Origin: Streptomyces longisporoflavus
Lineage (GTDB): Bacteria > Actinomycetota > Actinomycetes > Streptomycetales > Streptomycetaceae
Length of the DNA: 64,000 nt
NCBI RefSeq assembly: GCF_014649775.1
Contig: NZ_BMTR01000007.1
Span: 1-64,000, forward strand
Reading direction: 5' to 3'
Shown here: piece by piece, positions 10,935 through 18,916 of the stretch
Layout of the letters: every line of letters starts with the position of its first letter
How positions within the stretch are numbered: position 1 is the first letter of the stretch
Translations under genes and position numbers: made by a program
The notes under the pieces: model-generated
The model's database searches: none
What the model saw: the letters and a program-made list of their open reading frames with translations, nothing else
What the model was told of the DNA's origin: nothing

Positions 10935-10964
10935 CTCACTCGCCACCGAGCCGGTGGCCGACGG

Positions 10965-12395
10965 CTAGGCCGTCACTGACTTCTTCTCGCTGCTCTCCGG
11001 CTGCGAGGGCACGCCGTCAGCGCCGTCTGCGCCGTCAGCGCCCTCTGGGCCCACCGTCCCGGACTCGGAGGCGCCGTCGTCGAGCAGCGTCTTCTCGTCG
11101 AACGGCAGCCGTCCCGCGAGGACGTCGTCGACCCGCTGCCGGTCGACCTCCTTGGTCCACGTACCGATCAGGAGCGTCGCCACCGCGTTGCCCGCGAAGT
11201 TGGTCAGGGCGCGCGCCTCGCTCATGAAGCGGTCGACGCCGATGATCAGGCCGACACCGTCCACCAGGGCCGGCTTGTGCGACTGGAGACCGCTGGCGAG
11301 GACCGCGATGCCCGAACCGGAGACGCCCGCCGCGCCCTTGGACGCGATCATCATGAACAGGAGCAGGGAGATCTGCTCGCCGACGCCGAGCGGCTGGTCC
11401 ATCGCCTCGGCGATGAAGAGCGACGACATGGTCAGGTAGATCATCGTGCCGTCGAGGTTGAAGGAGTAGCCCGTCGGGACGGTGATGCCGACGACCGGGC
11501 GGCTGACGCCCAGGTGCTCCATCTTCGCGATGAGCCGCGGAAGGGCGGACTCGGACGAGGAGGTGGAGAGGATGAGCAGGAACTCGCGGCCCAGGTACTT
11601 CAGGAGCTTGAAGAGGTTGACGCCGGTCACCAGGCGAAGCAGCGTGCCGAGCACGATGAGGATGAACAGCGCGCAGGTGACGTAGAACCCGATCATGATC
11701 GTGGCAAGCGCCTTCAGGGCGTCCGTACCGGTCTCGCCGACCACCGCCGCCATCGCGCCGAACGCGCCGATCGGGGCGGCCCACATGATCATGGCGAGCA
11801 CGCGGAAGACCAGCTTCTGGATGTGCCCGATGCCGCGCAGGATCGGCTCACCGGAGCGGCCCATGGCCTGCAGCGCGAAGCCCACCAGCAGCGCGACGAG
11901 CAGCGTCTGCAGCACCTCGCCCTCGGTGAAGGCGGAGACGAGCGTCTTCGGGATGATGCCGAGCGCGAAGTCGACGAGACCCTTGTTCGCCTCTTCGGCC
12001 GCGTCGTGGCCCGCGCCCTTCTCGGAGTCCGTGATGTCCATGCCGGAGCCCGGGTGCAGGATGTTGCCGACGATCAGGCCGATGGCGAGCGCGACGACGG
12101 ACATCGCGACGAAGTACGCGAGTGCGAGGCCGCCGACCTTGCCGACCTTGGCGGCCTTGCGGACCGAGCCGACGCCCAGGACGATCGTGCAGAAGATGAT
12201 GGGCGAGATCATCATCTTGATCAGGTTCACGAAGCCGGTGCCGAGCGGCTTGAGCTCCGTGGCGAAGTCGGGGAAGAGCAGTCCGACACCGATACCGAGG
12301 ACCACGGCGATGATGACTGCGATGTACAGGTAGTGGGTGCGGTCCCGTTTGGCTGCGGGAGCCTTTGCCACCTGGCTGTCGGTGGTGTCGGCCAC
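10965..12395 (-). CDS. dctA: C4-dicarboxylate/cation symporter (DAACS family)
   Basis: 476 aa inner-membrane symporter with about eight membrane segments from residue 20 and two re-entrant loops. Family motifs include the serine-rich hairpin LILSTSSSESALPRLIAKME, PTGYSFNLDGTMIYLTM and ASKGAAGVSGSGIAVLASGL. Takes up succinate, fumarate or malate with protons or sodium. The last 40 residues are a hydrophilic GADGADGADGV-type tail. Divergently transcribed from the CitA/DcuS-type sensor kinase gene 157 bases away, which very probably controls it. Confidence 0.93.
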   Translation of the reverse strand: MADTTDSQVAKAPAAKRDRTHYLYIAVIIAVVLGIGVGLLFPDFATELKPLGTGFVNLIKMMISPIIFCTIVLGVGSVRKAAKVGKVGGLALAYFVAMSVVALAIGLIVGNILHPGSGMDITDSEKGAGHDAAEEANKGLVDFALGIIPKTLVSAFTEGEVLQTLLVALLVGFALQAMGRSGEPILRGIGHIQKLVFRVLAMIMWAAPIGAFGAMAAVVGETGTDALKALATIMIGFYVTCALFILIVLGTLLRLVTGVNLFKLLKYLGREFLLILSTSSSESALPRLIAKMEHLGVSRPVVGITVPTGYSFNLDGTMIYLTMSSLFIAEAMDQPLGVGEQISLLLFMMIASKGAAGVSGSGIAVLASGLQSHKPALVDGVGLIIGVDRFMSEARALTNFAGNAVATLLIGTWTKEVDRQRVDDVLAGRLPFDEKTLLDDGASESGTVGPEGADGADGADGVPSQPESSEKKSVTA

Positions 12396-12552
12396 GAGGG
12401 CCCTCCTTGAACGACTACGTCGGCGTTTTCGGCCAGTGCGTGCGGCTCACGTCCTGGGCAGGCGGATCTCGGGTGACTATCTCTCGCCCTGTGAGGGCGG
12501 TCACCCTTACGTTCATTTAGTTCGCGCTTATACGGCCAGGCAGACTTGCACC
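12396..12552. promoter_or_regulatory. Divergent promoter region dctA / sensor kinase
   Basis: Contains a bipartite dyad at 12471-12506: outer arms GGGTGAC/GTCACCC and inner arms CGCCCT/AGGGCG around GTG. The 12-mer CCCTTACGTTCA at 12504-12515 recurs at 15422-15433 in the promoter of the sugar-binding protein gene. Placed to hold the response-regulator site for both directions. Confidence 0.5.
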
Positions 12553-14589
12553 ATGTCCCTCGCCCGCCCGCCCCGGCCGCGCAGCCTCGCCGGGCAGCTC
12601 TTCGCGATGCAGATCGTCCTGGTCACCGTGGTGGTGGCCGGATGTGCACTGTTCACGTTCCTGAGCGACCGGCAGCAGGCCGAGGAGGGCGCGCGCCGCC
12701 AGGCGACGGCCGCGGCGAGGGCGGTGGCGGACTCTCCTTCGGTACGCGAGGCCGTGCGCGGCCGGGATCCGACGAGGACCCTCCAGCCGTACGCGACCGA
12801 CGTGCTGCACCACACCGGGGTCGACTTCGTCACGATCATGGACAAGGGCGGCATCCGCTGGACGCACCCCGACAAGGAGCAGATCGGCGAGCGCTTCCTC
12901 GGCCACCGGGCGGAGGCGCTGCGGGGCCGGACCTTCACCGAGATCTACACGGGGACGCTGGGCCCGTCCGTACGCGTGGTCACGCCGATCAGGGCCGCTG
13001 ACGGCAGTGGCCGCATCACCGGCCTGGTCAGCGCGGGCATCACCATCGAGGAGATCAGTGAGACGGCGCGCGACCAGCTGCTCGCGCTGCTCGGCGTCGC
13101 GGCGGGCGCGCTCGCGCTGGGCGGTGTCGGCACCTACGTGATCAACGCACGCCTGCGCCGCCACACCCACGGCATGAACGCCGCCGAGCTGAGCCGTATG
13201 CACGACTACCACGAGGCGGCGCTGCACGCGGTGCGCGAGGGGTTGCTGATGCTGGACGGGCAGCGGCGCATCGCCCTCATCAACGACGGCGGGCGCGAGC
13301 TGCTCGGTGTCTCGGGCGGCCTGGTCGGCCGGAACGTCGCCGAGCTCGGCCTGCCGGTGCCGCTGACGGGCGCGCTGCTCGCGGCCGAGCCGCGCGTCGA
13401 CGAGCTGCATCTGACGGCGGACCGGGTGGTCGTCGTGAACACGTCGCCGGTGTCGAGCGGTGAGCGCCGGGGCACGGTGGTCACCCTGCGCGACCACACC
13501 GAGTTGCAGGCCCTCACCGGTGAGCTGGACTCGGAGCGCGGCTTCACGCGCGCCCTGCGTTCGCAGGCCCACGAGGCGGCGAACCGCCTGCACACGGTGG
13601 TCTCCCTCATCGAGCTGGGCCGCGCGGACGAGGCGGTCGACTTCGCCACGGCCGAGCTCGAACTCGCCCAGGCGCTGACGGACCAGGTCGTCGCGGCGGT
13701 GAGCGAGCCGGTCCTCGCGGCCCTGCTCCTGGGCAAGGCGGCCCAGGCGAACGAGCACGGCGTGGAGCTCGTCGTCTCCGCCGACAGCAGCATCGACGAC
13801 GGCATGCTGCCGCCGGAGCTGCCCGCGCGCGACCTGGTGACGGTCCTGGGCAACCTGATCGACAACGCGGTGGACGCGGCACAGGGCTCCCACGCGGCCC
13901 GCGTGACGGTGACGGCACGCGCGGACGGGACGGGACTGACGCTGCGGGTATCGGACACGGGCCCCGGCGTGGACCCCGTACACGCGGAGGCGGTCTTCCA
14001 GCGCGGTTGGTCCACGAAGGCCACGTCGGGCCGGGGCCTGGGCCTGGCACTGGTCCACCAGACGGTGACGAAGCACGAGGGGACACTGGAGATACGGGAG
14101 GCTCCGGGGGGCGGCGCGGAATTCGAGGTCCGCTTGCGGACGAACGCCGCTTCCGGGGTCTCCGCGCGGCCGGGCGCCGCTTCCGTGGCTCCCGCTGGGC
14201 CGGGCGCCGCATCCGGGGCTCCCGCGGCGCCGGACACCGCATCCGGGGCTCCCGCTGGGCCGGGCGCTGGTGACGAGACGTCCGCGCGGCCGGGCGCCGC
14301 TTCCGTGGCTCCCGCTGGGCCGGGCGCCGCTTCCGTGGCTCCCGCTGGGCCGGGCGCTGGTGACGAGACGTCCGCGCGGCCGGGCGCCGCTTCCGTGGCT
14401 CCCGCTGGGCCGGGCGCCGCTTCCACGGACGCCGCGACGCCGGATGCCGGTGACCAAGCGTCCACCACGCCGGATGCCGCTGCCACGGCCACCACGACCC
14501 CCCGCACCGACGACAAGGCGCCCCCCGCGCCCCGTCCCGGTGACCAGGCGTCCGCCCCCTCGGACGCAGCAGACGGAGGCACCAAGTGA
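12553..14589 (+). CDS. CitA/DcuS-type sensor histidine kinase with repetitive C-terminal tail
   Basis: 678 aa. TM1 at about residues 17-37, an extracytoplasmic PDC-like sensor (40-172), TM2 at 176-197, a PAS domain (215-320), then a kinase core with SQAHEAANRLHTVVSLIELG (His340), N box LGNLIDNAVDA and G boxes SDTGPGV and GRGLGLAL, ending near residue 528. The remaining 150 residues are a low-complexity Ala/Gly/Pro/Ser tail built from a tandem decapeptide. Senses dicarboxylate or citrate in known relatives. Stop overlaps the response regulator start as GTGA. ATG at 12553 chosen; the longer upstream frame lies in the promoter region. Confidence 0.92.
   Translation: MSLARPPRPRSLAGQLFAMQIVLVTVVVAGCALFTFLSDRQQAEEGARRQATAAARAVADSPSVREAVRGRDPTRTLQPYATDVLHHTGVDFVTIMDKGGIRWTHPDKEQIGERFLGHRAEALRGRTFTEIYTGTLGPSVRVVTPIRAADGSGRITGLVSAGITIEEISETARDQLLALLGVAAGALALGGVGTYVINARLRRHTHGMNAAELSRMHDYHEAALHAVREGLLMLDGQRRIALINDGGRELLGVSGGLVGRNVAELGLPVPLTGALLAAEPRVDELHLTADRVVVVNTSPVSSGERRGTVVTLRDHTELQALTGELDSERGFTRALRSQAHEAANRLHTVVSLIELGRADEAVDFATAELELAQALTDQVVAAVSEPVLAALLLGKAAQANEHGVELVVSADSSIDDGMLPPELPARDLVTVLGNLIDNAVDAAQGSHAARVTVTARADGTGLTLRVSDTGPGVDPVHAEAVFQRGWSTKATSGRGLGLALVHQTVTKHEGTLEIREAPGGGAEFEVRLRTNAASGVSARPGAASVAPAGPGAASGAPAAPDTASGAPAGPGAGDETSARPGAASVAPAGPGAASVAPAGPGAGDETSARPGAASVAPAGPGAASTDAATPDAGDQASTTPDAAATATTTPRTDDKAPPAPRPGDQASAPSDAADGGTK
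14171..14440 (+). repeat. In-frame 30-bp tandem repeat (nine units) in the kinase gene
   Basis: Units of 30 bp begin CGGGCGCCGC or CGGGCGCTGG at 14171 and every 30 bases to 14411, coding decapeptides close to GAASVAPAGP. A 90-bp higher-order repeat (14261-14350 versus 14351-14440) is identical over its first 80 or so bases, pointing to recent unequal exchange. Length is a multiple of three, so copy number can change without a frameshift. Confidence 0.95.
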
Positions 14590-15272
14590 CAGAGCCGATT
14601 CGGGTCCTGGTCGTCGAGGACGATCCCGTGGCCGCGGACGCGCACGTGCTCTACGTGAACCGGGTGCCGGGCTTCCGGGCCACCGGGAAGGCACACAGTG
14701 CCGCCGAGGCGAAACGGGCCCTGGACCGGACCGAGGTGGATCTGCTCCTCCTCGACCTCCATCTCCCCGACGGCCACGGCCTCCAGCTGGCCCGCACCCT
14801 GCGCGCCGCCGGTCACCGCGCGGACGTCATCGCCGTCACGTCGGCCCGTGACCTGGCGGTCGTACGCGAGGGCGTCTCGCTCGGCGTCGTCCAGTACGTA
14901 CTGAAGCCCTTCACCTTCGCCACCCTGCGCGACCGCCTCACCCGCTACGCCGAATTCCGCACCGCCGCGGGCGAGGCCACCGGCCAGGACGAGGTGGACC
15001 GCGCCCTGGCCACCCTCCGCGCGCCGAGCCCCGCCGCTCTGCCCAAAGGGCTCAGCGGCCCCACCCTGGAGAGAGTGACCCGCACCCTGCGTGACGCGCC
15101 CCCCGAGGGCGTCACCGCCGCTGCCGCCGCCGAGACGGTGGGCATCTCCCGCATCACCGCGCGCCGCTACCTCGAACACCTGGTCACCACGGCCCGCGCC
15201 ACCCGCACCCCGCAGTACGGCCACGTGGGCCGCCCGGAATACGTGTACCGCTGGCTGACGTCGGCGACCTGA
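14586..15272 (+). CDS. CitB/DcuR-type response regulator
   Basis: 228 aa. Receiver domain with phospho-acceptor Asp57 in LLLLDLHLPDGHG and lysine in VLKPFTF. A linker follows, then a C-terminal helix-turn-helix (VTAAAAAETVGISRITARRYLEHL, about 178-202) typical of the CitB class. GTG start overlapping the kinase stop. Expected to activate dctA on the other side of the shared promoter region. Confidence 0.92.
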   Translation: MTEPIRVLVVEDDPVAADAHVLYVNRVPGFRATGKAHSAAEAKRALDRTEVDLLLLDLHLPDGHGLQLARTLRAAGHRADVIAVTSARDLAVVREGVSLGVVQYVLKPFTFATLRDRLTRYAEFRTAAGEATGQDEVDRALATLRAPSPAALPKGLSGPTLERVTRTLRDAPPEGVTAAAAAETVGISRITARRYLEHLVTTARATRTPQYGHVGRPEYVYRWLTSAT

Positions 15273-15359
15273 CACGCCACCCGGCCCCAAGCACCTTTCC
15301 AGGTAAGCCGATTGGCAGCCTGCAGACCCACAGGTAACGCCTCGTCGCCGCTGCCAATA

Positions 15360-15383
15360 ACAACGTTGTCACGTTGCTGACAA
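15360..15383. promoter_or_regulatory. Palindromic operator(s) before the sugar importer
   Basis: Two overlapping dyads: ACAACGTTGT (15360-15369, perfect) and TTGTCA-CGTTGC-TGACAA (15366-15383). The first resembles the central part of LacI-family operators, the usual regulators of CUT1 importers; no LacI gene is adjacent in the window. Confidence 0.55.
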
Positions 15384-15400
15384 GGGGCGCCGCACGGGCA

Positions 15401-15430
15401 TTGACCTTGCTCCGAGACCGCCCTTACGTT
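15401..15430 (+). promoter_or_regulatory. Candidate promoter of the sugar importer operon
   Basis: TTGACC, 18-base spacer, TACGTT. It lies 17 bases downstream of the palindromes and 68 bases before the start chosen for the binding protein. HrdB-like by eye only. Confidence 0.5.
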
Positions 15431-15498
15431 CACCGGGCAGCCCAGCGTTGCGCCCTGCGTGGTAACCCAGCCGCGTCGGCCAGTAGGAGGTCGTGCCC

Positions 15499-16854
15499 GT
15501 GCGCCCCACCGCCCCTCTGCTCCTCGTCACCGCCCTGGTCGCGGCCGGCACCCTGACCGCGTGCGGCGGGGACTCCGGCGACGATCCGGACACCGTGAAG
15601 GTCTCCTTCAAACAGTCCACGGACAACCAGATCAAGGTCATGGACACCTATCTGGCGGACATCAAGAAGCAGTTCGAGAAGGAGAACCCCGGCAAGAAGG
15701 TGAAACTGGTGCCGATCAAGGCGCCGGACTCCGAGTACTACACGAAGCTCCAGCAGATGATGCGCTCCCCGAAGACCGCGCCGGACCTGGTCTACGAGGA
15801 CACCTTCCTCATCAACTCGGACATCACCAGCGGGTACCTGAAGCCGCTCGACCCCTACCTGGACAAGTGGAAGGACTGGGACCAGTTCATCGGTACGTCC
15901 AAGTCGGCCGCGAAGGCGGCGGACGGCAAGACGTACGGCGTCCCGGACGGCACCGACACCCGCGGCCTGTGGTTCAGCAAGGGCATCTTCAAGAAGGCAG
16001 GTCTGCCCGCCGACTGGCAGCCCAAGTCGTGGGACGAGATCCTGGACGCGGCCCGGACGATCAAGAAGAAGGTGCCGGGCGTCACCCCCATGAACGTCTA
16101 CACGGGCAAGCCCGCGGGCGAGGCGGCCACCATGCAGGGCATGGAGATGCTCCTGTACGGCACGGGCCAGGACCCGATGTACGACCCGAAGTCCAAGAAG
16201 TGGGTCACCGGCAGCCAGGGTTTCAAGGACTCCCTGGAGTTCGTCGAGACCGTCTTCAAGGAGAAGCTCGGCCCGGACGTCACCGACGCCCTGGACCCGA
16301 ACTTCGCCACCCGGGTCCGCGGCGAACTGCTCCCCGAGGACAAGCTCGGCATCAACCTCGACGGCTCCTGGCTGCCGCAGGACTGGGGCAAGGGCGCGGG
16401 GCACGAGTGGCCCCAGTGGTCGAAGAAGCTGGGCCTGGCCCACATGCCGACGCAGAACGGCGAGGCGCCCGGCAAGGTGAGCATGTCCGGCGGCTGGACC
16501 TGGGCGATCCCGGCCAAGGCGTCCAACCCGGACCTGGCCTTCAAGTTCATCGAGCAGATGCAGACCAAGGCGAACGCCCAGAAGTGGTACGTGGCCAACT
16601 CGGGCATCGCGGTCCGCAAGGACGTCGCGGAAGACCCGGCGTACCTCAAGGCGCAGCCCGGCCTGAAGTTCTTCACCGACCTGGTGCCCTCGACGCACTA
16701 CCGCCCCGCGTACCCGGCGTACCCGAAGGTCTCCACCGCGGTGCAGGAGGCCATGGAGAAGGTCACCACGGGCGACGGTTCGGTGGCCGACGCGGCGAGC
16801 GGGTATGACGAAGAGGTCAAGGCCGCGACGGACGGCGAGGTCATCGAGAAATAG
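15499..16854 (+). CDS. Sugar ABC transporter solute-binding lipoprotein (CUT1)
   Basis: 451 aa. Short signal peptide with lipobox TLTAC, so the mature protein is lipid-anchored at the outer face. The fold is that of family 1 sugar-binding proteins, with SGGWTWAIPAKASNPDLAFKFIE near the C-terminal third. The GTG at 15499 is 8 bases behind AGGAGG; the GTG at 15493 is only 2 bases away and less likely. Followed by two permease genes but no ATPase gene; Streptomyces CUT1 systems commonly share MsiK. Sugar not predictable; a di- or oligosaccharide is likely. Confidence 0.9.
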   Translation: MRPTAPLLLVTALVAAGTLTACGGDSGDDPDTVKVSFKQSTDNQIKVMDTYLADIKKQFEKENPGKKVKLVPIKAPDSEYYTKLQQMMRSPKTAPDLVYEDTFLINSDITSGYLKPLDPYLDKWKDWDQFIGTSKSAAKAADGKTYGVPDGTDTRGLWFSKGIFKKAGLPADWQPKSWDEILDAARTIKKKVPGVTPMNVYTGKPAGEAATMQGMEMLLYGTGQDPMYDPKSKKWVTGSQGFKDSLEFVETVFKEKLGPDVTDALDPNFATRVRGELLPEDKLGINLDGSWLPQDWGKGAGHEWPQWSKKLGLAHMPTQNGEAPGKVSMSGGWTWAIPAKASNPDLAFKFIEQMQTKANAQKWYVANSGIAVRKDVAEDPAYLKAQPGLKFFTDLVPSTHYRPAYPAYPKVSTAVQEAMEKVTTGDGSVADAASGYDEEVKAATDGEVIEK

Positions 16855-16942
16855 CCGCGGTACGTCGTGGGGCGGGGCGGGCCCCGACGCGTCCCGCCCC
16901 GCGCGCACAGCCGACCGTACGCAAGGGAAGTGAGAGCCCGAG

Positions 16943-17899
16943 GTGACCACCGCACCCCCCGCCGGGCCCGGCGACATCGCGAAGACCGTTCCGGGCCCGG
17001 GCGTCCCGCGCCCGTCGCGGCCCCCGTCCCGCTCCAAGCTGACGGGCCGGGCGCTGTCCCGCGCGCTGCCCGTCTCCCCCGCCGTGATCCTCCTGCTCCT
17101 GTTCCTCGCCGGACCGATCGGCTACTGCGCCTACATCGCCTTCACCGACCTCCAGCTCACCGGCCAGGCGGAGTCGAGCTTCGTCGGGTTCGACAACTTC
17201 CGTAAGGCCTTCGGCGACGAGGCGTTCCTCAACGCGGTCTGGCTGACGCTGGTCTTCACGGTCGTGTCGTCGCTCATCGGCCAGAACACCATCGGCCTCG
17301 CCCTCGCGTCCCTGATGCAGCGCGCCTCCAAGCCGGTACGCACGCTCACCGGCGCGATCGTGATCACGGCATGGGTGCTGCCCGAGGTGGTGGCGGCCTT
17401 CCTCCTGTACGCGTTCTTCCGCCGCGAAGGCACCCTGAACACGGTCCTGGACTTCCTGCATCTCCCGTCCCAGAACTGGATGTACACGCTGCCGATCCTG
17501 GCGGTGTCGTTCGCCAACGTGTGGCGGGGTACGGCGTTCTCGATGCTGGTCTACTCGGCGGCCCTTAACGAGATCCCCAAGGAGATCACCGAGGCGGCCG
17601 AGGTGGACGGCGCGGGCGGCTGGCGCCGCATGTGGCACATCACGCTCCCGATGATCCGCCGCTCCATCGGCACGAACCTGATGCTGAACACCCTGCAGAC
17701 CCTCTCCGTCTTCGGCCTGATCTGGGTGATGACGCGAGGCGGCCCGGGAAACCGCAGCCAGACCCTCCCCCTGTTCATGTACGAGCAGGCCTTCCAGAAG
17801 AGCATGATCGGTTACGGCACGGCGGTGGCGCTGCTGCTCCTGGTCGTCGGCTCACTCTTCTCACTCGTCTACATGCGCCTGCTCCGCACGGAGGTCTGA
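16943..17899 (+). CDS. Sugar ABC transporter permease (MalF type)
   Basis: 318 aa with six predicted membrane segments after a 50-residue cytoplasmic lead rich in Pro. The EAA loop reads EITEAAEVDGAGGWRRMWHITLP near residues 214-236 and docks the ATPase. GTG start; 88 bases behind the binding protein and immediately abutting the second permease. Confidence 0.93.
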   Translation: MTTAPPAGPGDIAKTVPGPGVPRPSRPPSRSKLTGRALSRALPVSPAVILLLLFLAGPIGYCAYIAFTDLQLTGQAESSFVGFDNFRKAFGDEAFLNAVWLTLVFTVVSSLIGQNTIGLALASLMQRASKPVRTLTGAIVITAWVLPEVVAAFLLYAFFRREGTLNTVLDFLHLPSQNWMYTLPILAVSFANVWRGTAFSMLVYSAALNEIPKEITEAAEVDGAGGWRRMWHITLPMIRRSIGTNLMLNTLQTLSVFGLIWVMTRGGPGNRSQTLPLFMYEQAFQKSMIGYGTAVALLLLVVGSLFSLVYMRLLRTEV

Positions 17900-18808
17900 G
17901 TGTCAGCCAACACCGTCAAGTCGCCCGGCAGGCAACCGAGTCCGTCCGCCAGGGGGGACTCGGGTTCGTCCAACAGGAGCCTGCGTTCGCGCCGCACGAG
18001 CCGGCGCCTCGCGGCGGACGCGGGCCTGCTCGTGGTCGCCGCCGCCTTCGTACTCCCCCTGGCCTGGGTGATCCTCTCCTCGCTCGACACCAAGGCCGAC
18101 CTCAAGGTGAAGGTCCCCGACGGCATCACCCTGGACAACTACGACGCGGTCCTGACCCCCGAGATCACCTTCACGCCCCTGCTCAACAGCCTGCTGCTGT
18201 GCGGCGGCGGCACGCTCCTGACCGTCGTCTGCGCGGCGCTCGCCGCGTACCCGCTCTCCCGCTTCAAGTCCCGCCTGAACCGGCCGTTCATGCTGACGAT
18301 CCTCTTCGCGACGAGCCTGCCGATCACGGCGATCATGGTCCCGGTGTACGCGCTGTTCGTGCAGGTCGACCTGATCGACACGATGCAGGGCACGATCTTC
18401 TTCTTCGCCGCGTCCCAACTCCCCTTCGCCATCTGGCTGATGAAGAACTTCATGGACGGTGTCCCGAAGGAGCTTGAGGAGGCGGCGTGGACGGACGGCG
18501 CGTCGTCGTTCCAGTCGCTGCTGCGGATCGTGCTCCCGCTGATGGGCCCGGGCGTCGCGGTGGTGACCGTCTTCTCCTTCGTGATGATGTGGGGCAACTT
18601 CTTCGTCCCCTTCATGCTGCTCCTGACCCCCGAGCAGATGCCGGCGTCGGTGAGCATCAATGACTTCTTCGGCAACAAGGGCACGGTCGTCTACGGCCAG
18701 CTTGCGGCGTTCTCGATCATCTACTCGACGCCGGTGATCCTGCTGTACGTCCTCATCTCGCGGAAGCTGGGCGGGGGGTTCGCGCTGGGAGGTGCGGTGA
18801 AGGGCTGA
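17900..18808 (+). CDS. Sugar ABC transporter permease (MalG type)
   Basis: 302 aa, six membrane segments. EAA loop KELEEAAWTDGASSFQSLLR near residues 190-209. GTG start directly after the TGA of the partner permease with no gap, so translation is coupled. A basic, Ser-rich cytoplasmic lead precedes TM1. Confidence 0.93.
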   Translation: MSANTVKSPGRQPSPSARGDSGSSNRSLRSRRTSRRLAADAGLLVVAAAFVLPLAWVILSSLDTKADLKVKVPDGITLDNYDAVLTPEITFTPLLNSLLLCGGGTLLTVVCAALAAYPLSRFKSRLNRPFMLTILFATSLPITAIMVPVYALFVQVDLIDTMQGTIFFFAASQLPFAIWLMKNFMDGVPKELEEAAWTDGASSFQSLLRIVLPLMGPGVAVVTVFSFVMMWGNFFVPFMLLLTPEQMPASVSINDFFGNKGTVVYGQLAAFSIIYSTPVILLYVLISRKLGGGFALGGAVKG

Positions 18809-18916
18809 CGTGCCGCGCTTCGGCAGCCGCCCCGCGCCCTGCCGCCCGCCCCACTCCGGCCGCTCGTCCCGCTGGCTAGGATCACCGGGTCTGCGGGTGG
18901 GGCCGAGGGAGGGCAT

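Noticed and set aside
10770..10946. N-terminal extension of the zinc-ribbon gene through the octamer repeats and the dctA terminator
   Set aside because: It would translate a terminator hairpin and tandem octamers; ATG 10769 has a Shine-Dalgarno and gives a compact protein.
11277..12410. 377-codon plus-strand frame opposite dctA
   Set aside because: Low-complexity Asp/His/Arg shadow; dctA has full family motifs.
12471..12506. Dyad read as a transcription terminator
   Set aside because: It lies between divergent starts, not after a gene end, and has an asymmetric 7-base bulge; regulatory use is more plausible.
14007..14851. Plus-strand frames in other phases across the kinase tail repeats
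   Set aside because: Products of the 30-bp repeat read in wrong frames; no start signal or family match.
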